64,000 nucleotides of DNA from Aquirufa nivalisilvae (GTDB lineage: Bacteria; Bacteroidota; Bacteroidia; Cytophagales; Spirosomataceae), in assembly GCF_004307455.1 (NCBI RefSeq), contig NZ_SEWX01000001.1:620001-684000 (forward strand), read 5' to 3'. Under the pieces are notes generated by a model. That model worked only from the letters and a program-made list of their open reading frames with translations. It was not told the origin of the DNA and did not search any database. Below are positions 55,108 to 63,777 of the stretch, piece by piece (position 1 is the first letter of the stretch; each line of letters begins with the position of its first letter). The translations under genes and the position numbers were made by a program.

Positions 55108-56796
55108 ATGAAAAAACTACTCTTACTATTATTATTCCCCTTAAGCCTTTTTGCTCAAGATAGACCTTATGGTAAATTATGGGCTACTCGTTCGGAAGTT
55201 ATTGCCCAAAATGGCATGGCGGCTACTTCTCACCCATTATCTACCCAAGCAGCTTTAGATGTATTAAAAGCTGGAGGAAATGCCATTGATGCTGCCATTG
55301 CTGCTAATGCGATGGAAGGTGTCGTTGAACCTCATGTGAATGGAATTGGTGGCGACTTATTTGCCATCGTTTGGGATGCCAAAACAAAAAAACTGTATGG
55401 TTTAAATGGTTCAGGCAGATCTCCTAAATCATTGACCTTGGCCGAATTGAAAAAACGCGGATTGAAATACATTCCAAGTGTGGGGCCTCTTCCAGTAAGT
55501 GTACCTGGTTGTGTTGATGCCTGGTTTGAGCTACATAAGAAATTTGGTTCGATGCCTATGTCTAAAGTACTAGAAAAGGCAGTATCCTATGCTAGAAATG
55601 GCTTTCCTGTTCATGGGGAATTTGCCTCTGCCTTGCAGCGAGTAGAAGCAAACTACGGACGCTTTCCTAATGTTGCGCAGCATTACTATCCCAACGGCAA
55701 AGCGCCTGTGGTCGGTGATGTGTTTAAAAACCCTAACCTAGCCAATACCTTAGAGAGAATCGGAAAGGAAGGTCGTGATGCTTTTTACAAAGGCGACATG
55801 GCTAGAACCATGGATGCTTTCATGAAGAAAAACGGCGGTTTCTTGAGCTATGAAGATTTAGCCACACATACGTCTACTTGGATCGATCCAGTATCGGTAA
55901 ATTACCGAGGTTTTGATGTTTGGGAATTACCTCCCAATGGACAAGGTATAGCAGCTTTGCAAATGTTGAATATTTTGGAAGGATACGATTTCTCTAAAAT
56001 CAAACATGGTAGTGCAGAACATATTCACTTGTTTACCGAAGCCAAGAAATTGGTATTTGAAGACCGAGCCAAATACTATGCTGATCCGGAATTCGCTAAA
56101 ATTCCTGTGGCTAATTTAATCTCCAAATCTTACGCTGCAGAGCGAAGAAAATTGATTCAAGCAAATCGTGCTGCGAAACATTATGATGCAGGTAATCCTG
56201 CCTTAAAAGATGGGGATACGATTTATTTGACCATCGCCGATAAAGATGGCAACATGGTTTCTTTGATTCAAAGTAATTACCGCGGTTTTGGTTCAGGAAT
56301 GATGCCTGATGGATTAGGTTTTATGTTTCAAGATCGTGGGGAAATGTACAGTTTGAATGAAGGAGAAAACAATACTTTCGCTCCAGGAAAACGTCCTTTT
56401 CATACCATTATTCCGGCTTTTGTCACCAAAGATGGACAGCCTTTTATGAGCTTTGGAGTAATGGGTGGCGCTTTTCAGCCGATGGGTCATGTGCAGATTG
56501 TCATGAACGTAGTAGATTTTGGTATGAATATTCAAGAAGCTGGCGATGCTCCAAGATTAAATCATGAAGGCTCGTCTGAACCAACGGGTGAAGCCATGGA
56601 ATTGACAGGAGGAACGATCACTTTGGAAAGTGGATATCCTTATGAAGTCATTCGAGAATTATTACAAAAAGGACATCAAGTAGGTTTCATGAATGGAATC
56701 TATGGAGGCTATCAGGCTATTCGTTGGGATCCTATCAGAAAAGTATATTTTGGTGCGTCGGAGTCTAGAAAAGATGGACAAGCCGCAGGTTATTAA
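55108..56796 (+). CDS. Gamma-glutamyltransferase family protein, exported
   Basis: The 562-residue protein has a signal peptide (MKKLLLLLLFPLSLFAQ). The Ntn-hydrolase fold of gamma-glutamyltransferases is clear: AALDVLKAGGNAIDAAIAANAMEGVVEPHVNGIGGD, GRSPKSLTLAEL, and the autocleavage region GDTIYLTIADKDGNMVSLIQ. Thr371 aligns with the Thr that becomes the new N-terminal nucleophile, though the usual TTHxS context is replaced by TIYLT. It would transfer or hydrolyse gamma-glutamyl groups, for example of glutathione, in the periplasm. This is the family branch with SNYRGFGSG rather than the E. coli enzyme type, so the substrate may differ. nagA follows after 9 nt. Confidence 0.88.
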   Translation: MKKLLLLLLFPLSLFAQDRPYGKLWATRSEVIAQNGMAATSHPLSTQAALDVLKAGGNAIDAAIAANAMEGVVEPHVNGIGGDLFAIVWDAKTKKLYGLNGSGRSPKSLTLAELKKRGLKYIPSVGPLPVSVPGCVDAWFELHKKFGSMPMSKVLEKAVSYARNGFPVHGEFASALQRVEANYGRFPNVAQHYYPNGKAPVVGDVFKNPNLANTLERIGKEGRDAFYKGDMARTMDAFMKKNGGFLSYEDLATHTSTWIDPVSVNYRGFDVWELPPNGQGIAALQMLNILEGYDFSKIKHGSAEHIHLFTEAKKLVFEDRAKYYADPEFAKIPVANLISKSYAAERRKLIQANRAAKHYDAGNPALKDGDTIYLTIADKDGNMVSLIQSNYRGFGSGMMPDGLGFMFQDRGEMYSLNEGENNTFAPGKRPFHTIIPAFVTKDGQPFMSFGVMGGAFQPMGHVQIVMNVVDFGMNIQEAGDAPRLNHEGSSEPTGEAMELTGGTITLESGYPYEVIRELLQKGHQVGFMNGIYGGYQAIRWDPIRKVYFGASESRKDGQAAGY

Positions 56797-56805
56797 ATTA
56801 TATCC

Positions 56806-57897
56806 ATGGTTATTTTAGCAAAACGTGTTTTTACAGGTCATGAATGGTTGGTGAATCAACAAATCCATGTACATCAAGGCCGCATCCAAGAAATTAAATC
56901 AGTAGAAGGAGATCTACAAGGAAGTGGTTTTATTTGTGCCGGATTCATCGATTTACAAGTCTATGGAGGAGGAGAGCTCTTGTTTTCCAACCATCCAACG
57001 GAAGCATCCATTGCCAAGACCATTGAAGAACATCACAAAACAGGGACTACTCATTTTCAGATTACGTTAAATTGTTCTCCCAAAGAAACCATGTGGAAGG
57101 CCATTGATTCTTGTAAAGCCTATTTGGCCAAAGGAGGAAAAGGTTTAATTGGATTGCATTTGGAAGGACCATTTTTTAATCCCATCCGAAAGGGAGCACA
57201 CAAAGAAGAATTTGTCCAAAAGCCTAGTGTGGAGTACATCCAAGAAATTGTACAGCGTGCCGGAGATTTGCCGATTTACATGACCATTGCTCCTGAAATG
57301 TTTTCTGAGGAGGAATTGGACTATATCATCAAAAGCACCATTATGGTGTCTCTAGGGCATTCTGATGCGACTATTGATCAAGCCAATCAGGCATTAGCCA
57401 AAGGCGCGAATCGGATAACTCATTTATTTAATGCCATGTCTCAGTGGCAAAGTCGGGCCCTAGGTTTAGTCGGAGCAAGCTTTTCGAGCGAGGCATGGAC
57501 TAGTATCATTGTGGATGGCTTGCACTGTGATTTTCGTTCGGTAAAATTGGCCAAAGAATTGAAGAAACATCGATTGTTTTTGATTACAGATGCTGTAACA
57601 CATGATGTGTCAGGCCCTTATTTATTTGATAAAAAGGATGGTAAATTTTCTAATGAAACTGGCACTCTTTCAGGCTCAGCTTTAACGATGGAACAGGCCA
57701 TTCAGAACTGCGTGCATCAGGTGGGAATGGATGTGGAGGAGGCAATTCGCATGGCTACGCTTTATCCAGCTCAAGTAGCCAATTTAGAACAGGATTTGGG
57801 GACGATTGAAGTGGGTAAAAAAGCCTGCTTGATACATATGAGTGATGATTTAAAAGTCCAACAAGTATGGTTGGATGGAGAACCTTTGATGGATTAA
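56806..57897 (+). CDS. nagA: N-acetylglucosamine-6-phosphate deacetylase
   Basis: The 363-residue amidohydrolase removes acetate from GlcNAc-6-phosphate. It has the barrel-entry motif GFIDLQVYGGG, in which the HxH pair of binuclear enzymes is replaced by Gln51-x-Tyr53, as in E. coli NagA, which uses one metal. Likely ligands are Glu120 (LHLEGPFF), His185 (SLGHSDAT) and His206 (THLFNAM); the catalytic Asp262 is in LITDAV. It is 9 nt after the glutamyltransferase gene and one base before the aminotransferase gene, so the three are probably co-transcribed. No nagB or nagE is nearby. Confidence 0.93.
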   Translation: MVILAKRVFTGHEWLVNQQIHVHQGRIQEIKSVEGDLQGSGFICAGFIDLQVYGGGELLFSNHPTEASIAKTIEEHHKTGTTHFQITLNCSPKETMWKAIDSCKAYLAKGGKGLIGLHLEGPFFNPIRKGAHKEEFVQKPSVEYIQEIVQRAGDLPIYMTIAPEMFSEEELDYIIKSTIMVSLGHSDATIDQANQALAKGANRITHLFNAMSQWQSRALGLVGASFSSEAWTSIIVDGLHCDFRSVKLAKELKKHRLFLITDAVTHDVSGPYLFDKKDGKFSNETGTLSGSALTMEQAIQNCVHQVGMDVEEAIRMATLYPAQVANLEQDLGTIEVGKKACLIHMSDDLKVQQVWLDGEPLMD

Positions 57898-57898
57898 T

Positions 57899-59044
57899 AT
57901 GATTAGCTTTCCTTCCAAACAAGCGCAAGTTCAAACCACTATTTTTACAAAAATGTCGGCTCTGGCAGCGGAACATGGGGCTTTGAATTTATCTCAAGGC
58001 TTTCCAGGATTTGATTGCTCCGAGGAACTTCAGGCTTTATTGGCTTTTTATTCCAAAGGCCATAATCAATATGCCCCCATGGCTGGTGTACCCGTTTTTA
58101 AGCAAAGTATTGCTGATAAAAGCAGTCTTTTCTATGGCATTGATATAGACGCGAGTAAAGAAGTCACCGTTGTTTCAGGTGCTACCGAAGCTTTGTTCTG
58201 TGCCATTCATTGTTGCGTGTTTCCAGGTGATGAAGTCATCATGTTTGACCCAAGCTACGATGCCTATGATCCCGCTGTTCGATTGGCAGGAGGAATTCCT
58301 ATACACTTGTCCATGGATGCCAAAAACGGCTTTCAAATTGATTGGGAAGAGTTGGCGCGTACGATTACTCCTAAAACTCGGGCTATCATGGTCAATAGTC
58401 CACATAATCCTACAGGATCCATTTGGACTGAAAATGATTTAGATGCATTGGCCGAAATAGTGAAAGGAACCAACATTCTGATTATTTCCGATGAGGTGTA
58501 TGAACACATTGTTTTTGATGGACAAAAACATTACTCTGTATTACTCCACCCAGAGCTTCGTCAACGGAGTTTTGTTTGTGGTTCTTTTGGGAAAACCTAT
58601 CACATTACGGGCTGGAAGATTGGGTATTGTTTAGCCCCAGAATACTTGACTAAGGAGTTCCAAAAATTGCATCAATGGGTGACTTTTTCCAGTGCTACTC
58701 CTTTGCAATATGCCTTGTCTGACTATTTGAAAGAACCCTCCCATTATTTAGGCCTTTCGGATTTTTACCAAAGAAAGAGGGATTTATTTGCCTCGGCTTT
58801 TGAAGGCAGTAAATGGAAATTATTACCAAGCCATGGGAGCTTTTTCCAATGCATGGACTACCAGGAAATTAGTGATGAAAAGGATGTGGATTTGGCAGAA
58901 AGATTGACCAAAGAAATCAAAGTAGCCTCCATTCCCATTTCGGTATTTTATGAAAAAGCGCCTGGAGATACGATTTTGCGTTTTTGTTTTGCCAAATCTG
59001 ATGAGGTATTATTAGAAGCAGCACATCGACTGGTTCAATTATAG
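57899..59044 (+). CDS. Class I/II aminotransferase, methionine/kynurenine aminotransferase type
   Basis: The 381-residue PLP enzyme has the fold-type I pattern: LNLSQGFPGFDCSEEL, GATEALFCAIHC, NSPHNPTGSIWTE, IISDEVYEHIVF and SFGKTYHITGWKIGYC with Lys232 as the PLP lysine. It is closest to the YbdL/methionine aminotransferase group, which removes the amino group from Met, Phe or kynurenine using a 2-oxo acid. Its stop codon overlaps that of the convergent glycerate kinase gene by six bases. Confidence 0.88.
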   Translation: MISFPSKQAQVQTTIFTKMSALAAEHGALNLSQGFPGFDCSEELQALLAFYSKGHNQYAPMAGVPVFKQSIADKSSLFYGIDIDASKEVTVVSGATEALFCAIHCCVFPGDEVIMFDPSYDAYDPAVRLAGGIPIHLSMDAKNGFQIDWEELARTITPKTRAIMVNSPHNPTGSIWTENDLDALAEIVKGTNILIISDEVYEHIVFDGQKHYSVLLHPELRQRSFVCGSFGKTYHITGWKIGYCLAPEYLTKEFQKLHQWVTFSSATPLQYALSDYLKEPSHYLGLSDFYQRKRDLFASAFEGSKWKLLPSHGSFFQCMDYQEISDEKDVDLAERLTKEIKVASIPISVFYEKAPGDTILRFCFAKSDEVLLEAAHRLVQL

Positions 59045-60145
59045 TTTCAAGTTTTCTCCTATTCGAACTAAATGAGTCGAAGCCTGCATGATGGCCTCCT
59101 CTAAACTAATGGGTGGGACCAAAATGGGGTAAACCGGAATATGCTGCATGGATTCAGGTATTTTGTCCCTGTCTTGTAATCCTCCACATACTAAAATAAT
59201 GGGTTTTTGAAGTGCTTGGCTGTGTTGAATGACAGTGGAGATTAATTTCCCTTCCCAAGATTGTACATCGATTTTCCCCTCACCACTGATGATAACGTCG
59301 GCTTGGGAGGCATGTTGATCAAAAGCAACTAAATCCAATATCCAAGCAGAAGCTAAATGTATGCTTGCCTGTAGAAAGAACATGGCTCCGGCCCCTAATC
59401 CTCCTGCAGCTCCTGCCCCTGGGCTTTGAGCGATTTCATTATTGGGGAAGAATGTCGACATATTAATTAAACCATTGTTTAACTGTCTAATCATTTCTTC
59501 GTCAGCTCCTTTTTGCTTGGCAAAAACGTGCGCTGCTCCTTGTGGCCCATGTAGTACATTGCGCACATCGGTGGCCACTTGAAACTGAATTTGCCTTAAT
59601 TTGTTCTCAATTGGACTAGGAATGATTTGGCGGATATGCACCAAATTTTCACCTCTAGGAGCTAATTCATTGCCTTGCTCATCTAAAAAAAGAAATCCCA
59701 ATGCTGCGGCCATTCCCATGCCTGCATCATTGGTAGCTGAGCCTCCAACCGTTAAAGTGATTTGTTTAGCTCCCAGTTTCAAGGCGTGTAGGATAAGTTC
59801 TCCTGTGCCAAAAGTGCTGGTTACCCCAGGGTTTCGCTCTTCTTTTTTAAGTAATTCTATTCCAGATGCGCGCGACATTTCAATGAAGGCATGCTGCCTA
59901 TCCTTTACCCATAAATAAGGGGCTTCGATATCACGAAAAAGAGGATCTTTTACCATGACCTTTACCCATTCTCCTCCGAAAATTTCTTGGATAACATCCA
60001 AGGTTCCTTCCCCTCCATCGGCCAAGGGCAAAGACTGAATGAAAGCCTCAGGATGGGACTTTTTAATCCCTTGAGCTAAGGCCTGACAGACTTCTGCCGC
60101 GGTAAGGGAATCTTTAAATTTATCAGGGCAAAGTAATACGCGCAT
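59039..60145 (-). CDS. Glycerate kinase
   Basis: From the ATG at 60145 (MRVLLCPDKFKDSLTAAEV) the protein has 368 residues, normal for the GlxK/GarK family. Family motifs are PLADGGEGTLDV, LTVGGSATNDAGMGMAAALG and the glycine-rich SPGAGAAGGLGAGAMFFL. It phosphorylates D-glycerate with ATP, giving 2- or 3-phosphoglycerate. An in-frame ATG at 60190 would add 15 residues that do not resemble the family. The gene is alone on this strand. Confidence 0.94.
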   Translation of the reverse strand: MRVLLCPDKFKDSLTAAEVCQALAQGIKKSHPEAFIQSLPLADGGEGTLDVIQEIFGGEWVKVMVKDPLFRDIEAPYLWVKDRQHAFIEMSRASGIELLKKEERNPGVTSTFGTGELILHALKLGAKQITLTVGGSATNDAGMGMAAALGFLFLDEQGNELAPRGENLVHIRQIIPSPIENKLRQIQFQVATDVRNVLHGPQGAAHVFAKQKGADEEMIRQLNNGLINMSTFFPNNEIAQSPGAGAAGGLGAGAMFFLQASIHLASAWILDLVAFDQHASQADVIISGEGKIDVQSWEGKLISTVIQHSQALQKPIILVCGGLQDRDKIPESMQHIPVYPILVPPISLEEAIMQASTHLVRIGENLKL

Positions 60146-60208
60146 CACATGAATTTGAGTTGAATTTACCAACAATTTGCCTAAATCCATGAATTTATTC
60201 CTTAGAGC

Positions 60209-60239
60209 TTTCTCGTCGGGAATCCTTTCTGTATTTTTG
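60209..60239 (+). promoter_or_regulatory. Candidate promoter for the small lipoprotein gene
   Basis: TTTC at 60209-60212 and TATTTTTG at 60232-60239 (exact TAnnTTTG) are 19 nt apart, about 20 nt before the ATG. Confidence 0.45.
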
Positions 60240-60258
60240 GCTTTTCAAATAGAGCCCT

Positions 60259-60648
60259 ATGTCTTCATCATTCCGATTTTATTGCTTTTTTGTGTTGCTA
60301 GGGCTATTGACGTCCTGTACCAAACAGCCTGATTTAACGGGTTTTGATGTAGAAAAATTTGTGCAAGATGAAGCAGGTTGTCAAGGAAATAGAGCCTCAC
60401 AAATAGCTTGGTTAAAAACCCACAAAGAGAATTTAAAAGGGGTAAGCTCAAATGACATCGAGGATATTTTAGGTAAACCTGATATCCAACAATTGGCAGA
60501 TCGTAATCAAGAATATTACGTTTATTTCTTGGAAAAAGGGCCTCATTGTGATAAAATCACGAATCCTTCACAAGCCTATTGCATAGCTTTCCGATTCAGT
60601 GCCATAGGATTGGCTACGGAAATTACTTTTCAAAATGGTTTGCCTTGA
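60259..60648 (+). CDS. Small lipoprotein of unknown function
   Basis: I do not recognise a characterised family in this 129-residue protein. It has a lipoprotein signal ending at LTSC (Cys20). The mature part has four cysteines spread through it, and the segment VSSNDIEDILGKPDIQQLADRNQEYYVYFLEKGPHC resembles the short BamE/SmpA-type pattern (GxP followed by a Tyr-rich strand). A periplasmic, outer-membrane-linked role is possible. Its stop abuts the stop of the convergent membrane protein gene. Confidence 0.75.
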   Translation: MSSSFRFYCFFVLLGLLTSCTKQPDLTGFDVEKFVQDEAGCQGNRASQIAWLKTHKENLKGVSSNDIEDILGKPDIQQLADRNQEYYVYFLEKGPHCDKITNPSQAYCIAFRFSAIGLATEITFQNGLP

Positions 60649-60987
60649 TTATTTGGTAAACCAACCCACTATTGTACTGGAGAAACTTACGATAAAGCTA
60701 AAGATTAGTGGAGCTACAAATCCGCTTACCTGAAATCCAGGAACATAAAGTTCCGTCAAGTAAACTATCGCCACGTTGATCACTAAAGAAAACAAGCCTA
60801 ATGTCAAGAAGGTGATAGGGAAGCTAATGATGTGTAGGAAGGGCTTAACAAAGGAGTTTAGAAAGCCCATGACCAATGCCACAAGAAGCGCTGTGGTGAA
60901 TCCATCCACTACAATGCCTTTTAGATAGCGAGGAATGATTAGAATCACTCCAGCAATGATGATGTAACGAATGATGAATCCAATCAT
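60649..60987 (-). CDS. Small four-helix membrane protein, phage-holin family 4/YvlD-like
   Basis: From the ATG at 60987 the protein has 112 residues and four hydrophobic segments (IIRYIIIAGVILIIPRYL; ALLVALVMGFLNSFVKPFLHI; FPITFLTLGLFSLVINVAIVYL; APLIFSFIVSFSSTIVGWF). The NSFVKPFLHIISFPITFLTLGLFSLVIN segment is typical of the YvlD/phage holin family 4, which is widespread in chromosomes and not evidence of a prophage. The ATG is one base after the hisIE stop, so it is probably co-transcribed with the histidine genes. The function is unknown. Confidence 0.82.
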   Translation of the reverse strand: MIGFIIRYIIIAGVILIIPRYLKGIVVDGFTTALLVALVMGFLNSFVKPFLHIISFPITFLTLGLFSLVINVAIVYLTELYVPGFQVSGFVAPLIFSFIVSFSSTIVGWFTK

Positions 60988-60988
60988 G

Positions 60989-61585
60989 TTATTTAGCGTG
61001 TCTTTGTTGTAGCAATTTAACAATTTCTTCTAATCCAATACCTCGATCTTCTAACAATACTAATAAGTGGAAAACTAAATCAGCAGCTTCGCCTTTGAAT
61101 AATTCATCATTATTAGACATGGCTTCAATCACCAATTCCACGGCTTCTTCTCCCACTTTTTGCGCCACTTTATTGGTCCCTTTTTGGAATAAAGATGCAG
61201 TATATGAAGTGTCAGCAGAAGCTCCTTTTCTAGAACGAATGATGTGTTTTAAATAATCCAGCCAAGCTGCGTTATCTTGATTGGAGGTATTGAAACAAGT
61301 ATCTGCACCCGTATGACAAGCTGGGCCTACGGGATCCACTTGGATTAATAAGGTGTCTTGGTCGCAATCCAACAAGATGTTTTTAACATGAAAGAAATTG
61401 CCTGAAGTTTCACCTTTAGTCCATAAGCGCTCTTTTGAACGGGAATAAAAAGTGACAATATTATCGGCCTGTGTTTTGAAATAGGCTTCCTCGTTCATAT
61501 ATCCAAGCATTAATACTTGCAAGGTGGAGGCATCCTGAATAACAGCAGGTAGTAATCCTTTAGAAAAATCGGGGCTTGAGTTCAT
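60989..61585 (-). CDS. hisIE: Bifunctional phosphoribosyl-AMP cyclohydrolase / phosphoribosyl-ATP pyrophosphatase
   Basis: The 198-residue fusion carries out two steps of histidine synthesis. The N-terminal HisI part (about 1-105) has YMNEEAYFKT, FYSRSKERLWTKGETSGN and the metal-binding PACHTGADTCF. The C-terminal HisE part has FQKGTNKVAQKVGEEAVELVIEAMSNN and ADLVFHLLVLLEDRGI. It lies 25 nt downstream of hisF. Confidence 0.96.
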   Translation of the reverse strand: MNSSPDFSKGLLPAVIQDASTLQVLMLGYMNEEAYFKTQADNIVTFYSRSKERLWTKGETSGNFFHVKNILLDCDQDTLLIQVDPVGPACHTGADTCFNTSNQDNAAWLDYLKHIIRSRKGASADTSYTASLFQKGTNKVAQKVGEEAVELVIEAMSNNDELFKGEAADLVFHLLVLLEDRGIGLEEIVKLLQQRHAK

Positions 61586-61610
61586 TTTATCAAAAATTCT
61601 TGTGAATTTA

Positions 61611-62366
61611 TTAAATACGCATCGGAATTCCTTTGCTGGCTAGGTAATTCTTTAAATCTAATATGGCTATTTCTTTGAAGTGAAAAATACTGGCCGCTAA
61701 GCCTGCATCTGCTTTTCCTTCCGTAAATACCTCATAAAAGTGTTCCATAGTTCCAGCACCACCTGATGCAATAATTGGGATAGAAGAATTGCCAGAAATG
61801 GTGGAGGTAAGTGCATTGGCAAAACCTGCTTTGGTTCCGTCAGCGTCCATACTGGTCAATAAGATTTCCCCTGCTCCTCTATTTTCTACTTCTTTGGCCC
61901 AAGGGATGGTTTGAATCTCGGTAATTTTTCTTCCTCCATGTGTATGTACCCAATCAGTCCCATCCACCCAACGTGTATCTATGGCCACAATAATACATTG
62001 TGAGCCAAATTGTAAGGCTAATTCATCAATTAAATCGGGATTTCTAACAGCTGAAGAATTGATGGACACTTTGTCTGCACCAGCATTTAATAAGGCTGAA
62101 ACATCTTGAATGGAGGATATTCCACCACCTACCGTAAATGGAATATTGACATGTCTAGCCACTTCTCGAACCAAGTTAACTAAGGTTTTTCGGTCATCTA
62201 CCGTAGCCGTGATATCCAAAAATACCAATTCATCAGCCCCTTCTTGAGCATACAAGGCTCCAAGTTCTACGGGATCTCCCGCATCTCGCAAATCCACAAA
62301 GTTGGTTCCTTTAACAGTTCTACCATCTTTGATGTCCAAACAAGGAATAATTCTTTTGGTTAGCAT
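61611..62366 (-). CDS. hisF: Imidazole glycerol phosphate synthase, cyclase subunit
   Basis: The 251-residue TIM barrel starts [20 protein letters not shown] and has [39 protein letters not shown] and the catalytic Asp in [12 protein letters not shown]. With HisH it makes imidazole glycerol phosphate and AICAR. The start overlaps the end of hisA by seven bases. Confidence 0.97.
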   Translation of the reverse strand: MLTKRIIPCLDIKDGRTVKGTNFVDLRDAGDPVELGALYAQEGADELVFLDITATVDDRKTLVNLVREVARHVNIPFTVGGGISSIQDVSALLNAGADKVSINSSAVRNPDLIDELALQFGSQCIIVAIDTRWVDGTDWVHTHGGRKITEIQTIPWAKEVENRGAGEILLTSMDADGTKAGFANALTSTISGNSSIPIIASGGAGTMEHFYEVFTEGKADAGLAASIFHFKEIAILDLKNYLASKGIPMRI

Positions 62367-63097
62367 GTAGATTCTTTGGCAAAGGTGGCTAATTCAGCTA
62401 AACTAATTCGTCCTTCATAAAAGGCTTTTCCAACAATCACGCCAAAAATATTCATATCGCGCAGTCGGTATAAATCATCTAAACAAGCTACCCCGCCACT
62501 GGCAATGAGCTGTAATTCGGGTTCTTGTGCTTGAATCTTTTCGTATAAATCAAAACTTGGTCCTTGTAAAAGACCATCTTTAGCCACATCCGTAGAAATC
62601 ACATATTTCACACCTGCCGCACAGTAATCTTTCAAGAAATCAAAGATGGATATATTGGAATTTTCTTGCCAACCCGACACGGCAATTTGCTCATGGTGGG
62701 CATCGGCTCCTAAAATGATTTTATCGGAACCATATTTTTTTAACCATGCTCTCACTAATTCGGGCTGCCTCACGGCTATACTTCCCGCTGTAATTTGTTT
62801 GGCCCCAGCAGAAAAAGCCATATCAATCATTTCATCAGATTGAACTCCACCACCAAAATCAATATGTAGATTGGTTCCATGGGCAATTCTTTCCAATACA
62901 TGTGCATTGACAATTTTTTTGGCTTTAGCTCCGTCTAAATCTACCAAATGCAATCGTTGGATTCCTGCTCCTTCAAATTCTTTCGCAATCTCCAATGGGT
63001 CAGAATGGTATACCTTTTTTTGAGCATAATCACCCTGGGTCAAGCGTACACATTGGCCTCCAATTAAGTCTATGGCAGGAATAAGTTGGAACATCAT
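62360..63097 (-). CDS. hisA: ProFAR isomerase HisA
   Basis: The 245-residue TIM barrel has the HisA pattern: [73 protein letters not shown]. It catalyses the Amadori rearrangement that gives PRFAR, the HisF substrate. The catalytic Asp pair (AIDLIGG and STDVAKDG) is intact. Two ATGs in a row make the exact start uncertain by one codon. It directly abuts the hisH stop. Confidence 0.96.
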   Translation of the reverse strand: MMFQLIPAIDLIGGQCVRLTQGDYAQKKVYHSDPLEIAKEFEGAGIQRLHLVDLDGAKAKKIVNAHVLERIAHGTNLHIDFGGGVQSDEMIDMAFSAGAKQITAGSIAVRQPELVRAWLKKYGSDKIILGADAHHEQIAVSGWQENSNISIFDFLKDYCAAGVKYVISTDVAKDGLLQGPSFDLYEKIQAQEPELQLIASGGVACLDDLYRLRDMNIFGVIVGKAFYEGRISLAELATFAKESTC

Positions 63098-63685
63098 TTA
63101 TAAAGCGAGAAAATTTTCAATAATTCGTTGGCCTGCCATTCCACTAATTTCAGCGTGGAACTGGGCAGCATAAAAATTGTCCTGGTGAAGCATCGCTGAA
63201 AATGGCTGAACGTAGTCACAAACGGCGGTGGTTAAGGGATTCACGGGAACATAAAAAGAGTGAACAAAATATACGAATTCCTCTTTTTTTAAGCCTTCCA
63301 TTAAAGGGTTGTCTTGATTGGCATGAATGGAATTCCATCCCACATGCGGGATTTTCAATTCATGGGATTGAAAGCGTTTAACCTCCACATCAAATACACC
63401 CATGCAAGTAGTATCATTTTCTTCTGAATGCTTACACAGTAATTGCATACCAATGCAAGTGGCCAAAACAGGTTGTTTTAATTGAGGTATAAGTAGGTCA
63501 AGGCCTTTTTCTTTCAAATGGGCCATTGCTGTACTTGCCTCACCCACACCCGGAAAGATTACTTTATCAGCTTGGCGCAATATTGCTTCATCGTCAGTCC
63601 AAGTATACGGTACCCCGATTCGATCGAGTGCGTACATCACGGAGGCAACATTCCCTGCATTGTATTTGACGATGGCAATTTCCAT
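63098..63685 (-). CDS. hisH: Imidazole glycerol phosphate synthase, glutamine amidotransferase subunit
   Basis: The 195-residue class I amidotransferase has MEIAIVKYNAGNVASV, VIFPGVGEAST, the nucleophile elbow LATCIGMQLLCKHSE (catalytic Cys) and AAQFHAEISG (catalytic His and Glu; usually FHPEKSG, here FHAEISG). It supplies ammonia to HisF. It is the first gene of this histidine cluster; the gene upstream is divergent, so hisG, hisD, hisC and hisB are elsewhere. Confidence 0.96.
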   Translation of the reverse strand: MEIAIVKYNAGNVASVMYALDRIGVPYTWTDDEAILRQADKVIFPGVGEASTAMAHLKEKGLDLLIPQLKQPVLATCIGMQLLCKHSEENDTTCMGVFDVEVKRFQSHELKIPHVGWNSIHANQDNPLMEGLKKEEFVYFVHSFYVPVNPLTTAVCDYVQPFSAMLHQDNFYAAQFHAEISGMAGQRIIENFLAL

Positions 63686-63713
63686 GGGCTTTCTTTCTGG
63701 GTAAATAGCCTTG

Positions 63714-63744
63714 CAAAGGTAGGCAAATAGGCTGGATTATGAAA
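63714..63744 (-). promoter_or_regulatory. Candidate promoter of the his cluster
   Basis: On the minus strand, TTTC (63741-63744) and TACCTTTG (63714-63721, exact TAnnTTTG) are 19 nt apart, about 30 nt before hisH. Confidence 0.5.
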
Positions 63745-63750
63745 TTCCCC

Positions 63751-63758
63751 TATCTTTG
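63751..63758 (+). promoter_or_regulatory. Candidate -7 box for the membrane protein gene at the right edge
   Basis: TATCTTTG is an exact TAnnTTTG match 19 nt before the ATG at 63778. It faces away from the hisH promoter, so two divergent promoters share about 45 nt. Confidence 0.5.
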
Positions 63759-63777
63759 TTGTTCCATCTATTTCCAC

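Noticed and set aside
60649-60987. Prophage remnant suggested by the holin-like protein
   Set aside because: YvlD/holin-4-like proteins are common chromosomal proteins. No integrase, capsid or lysis genes are nearby.
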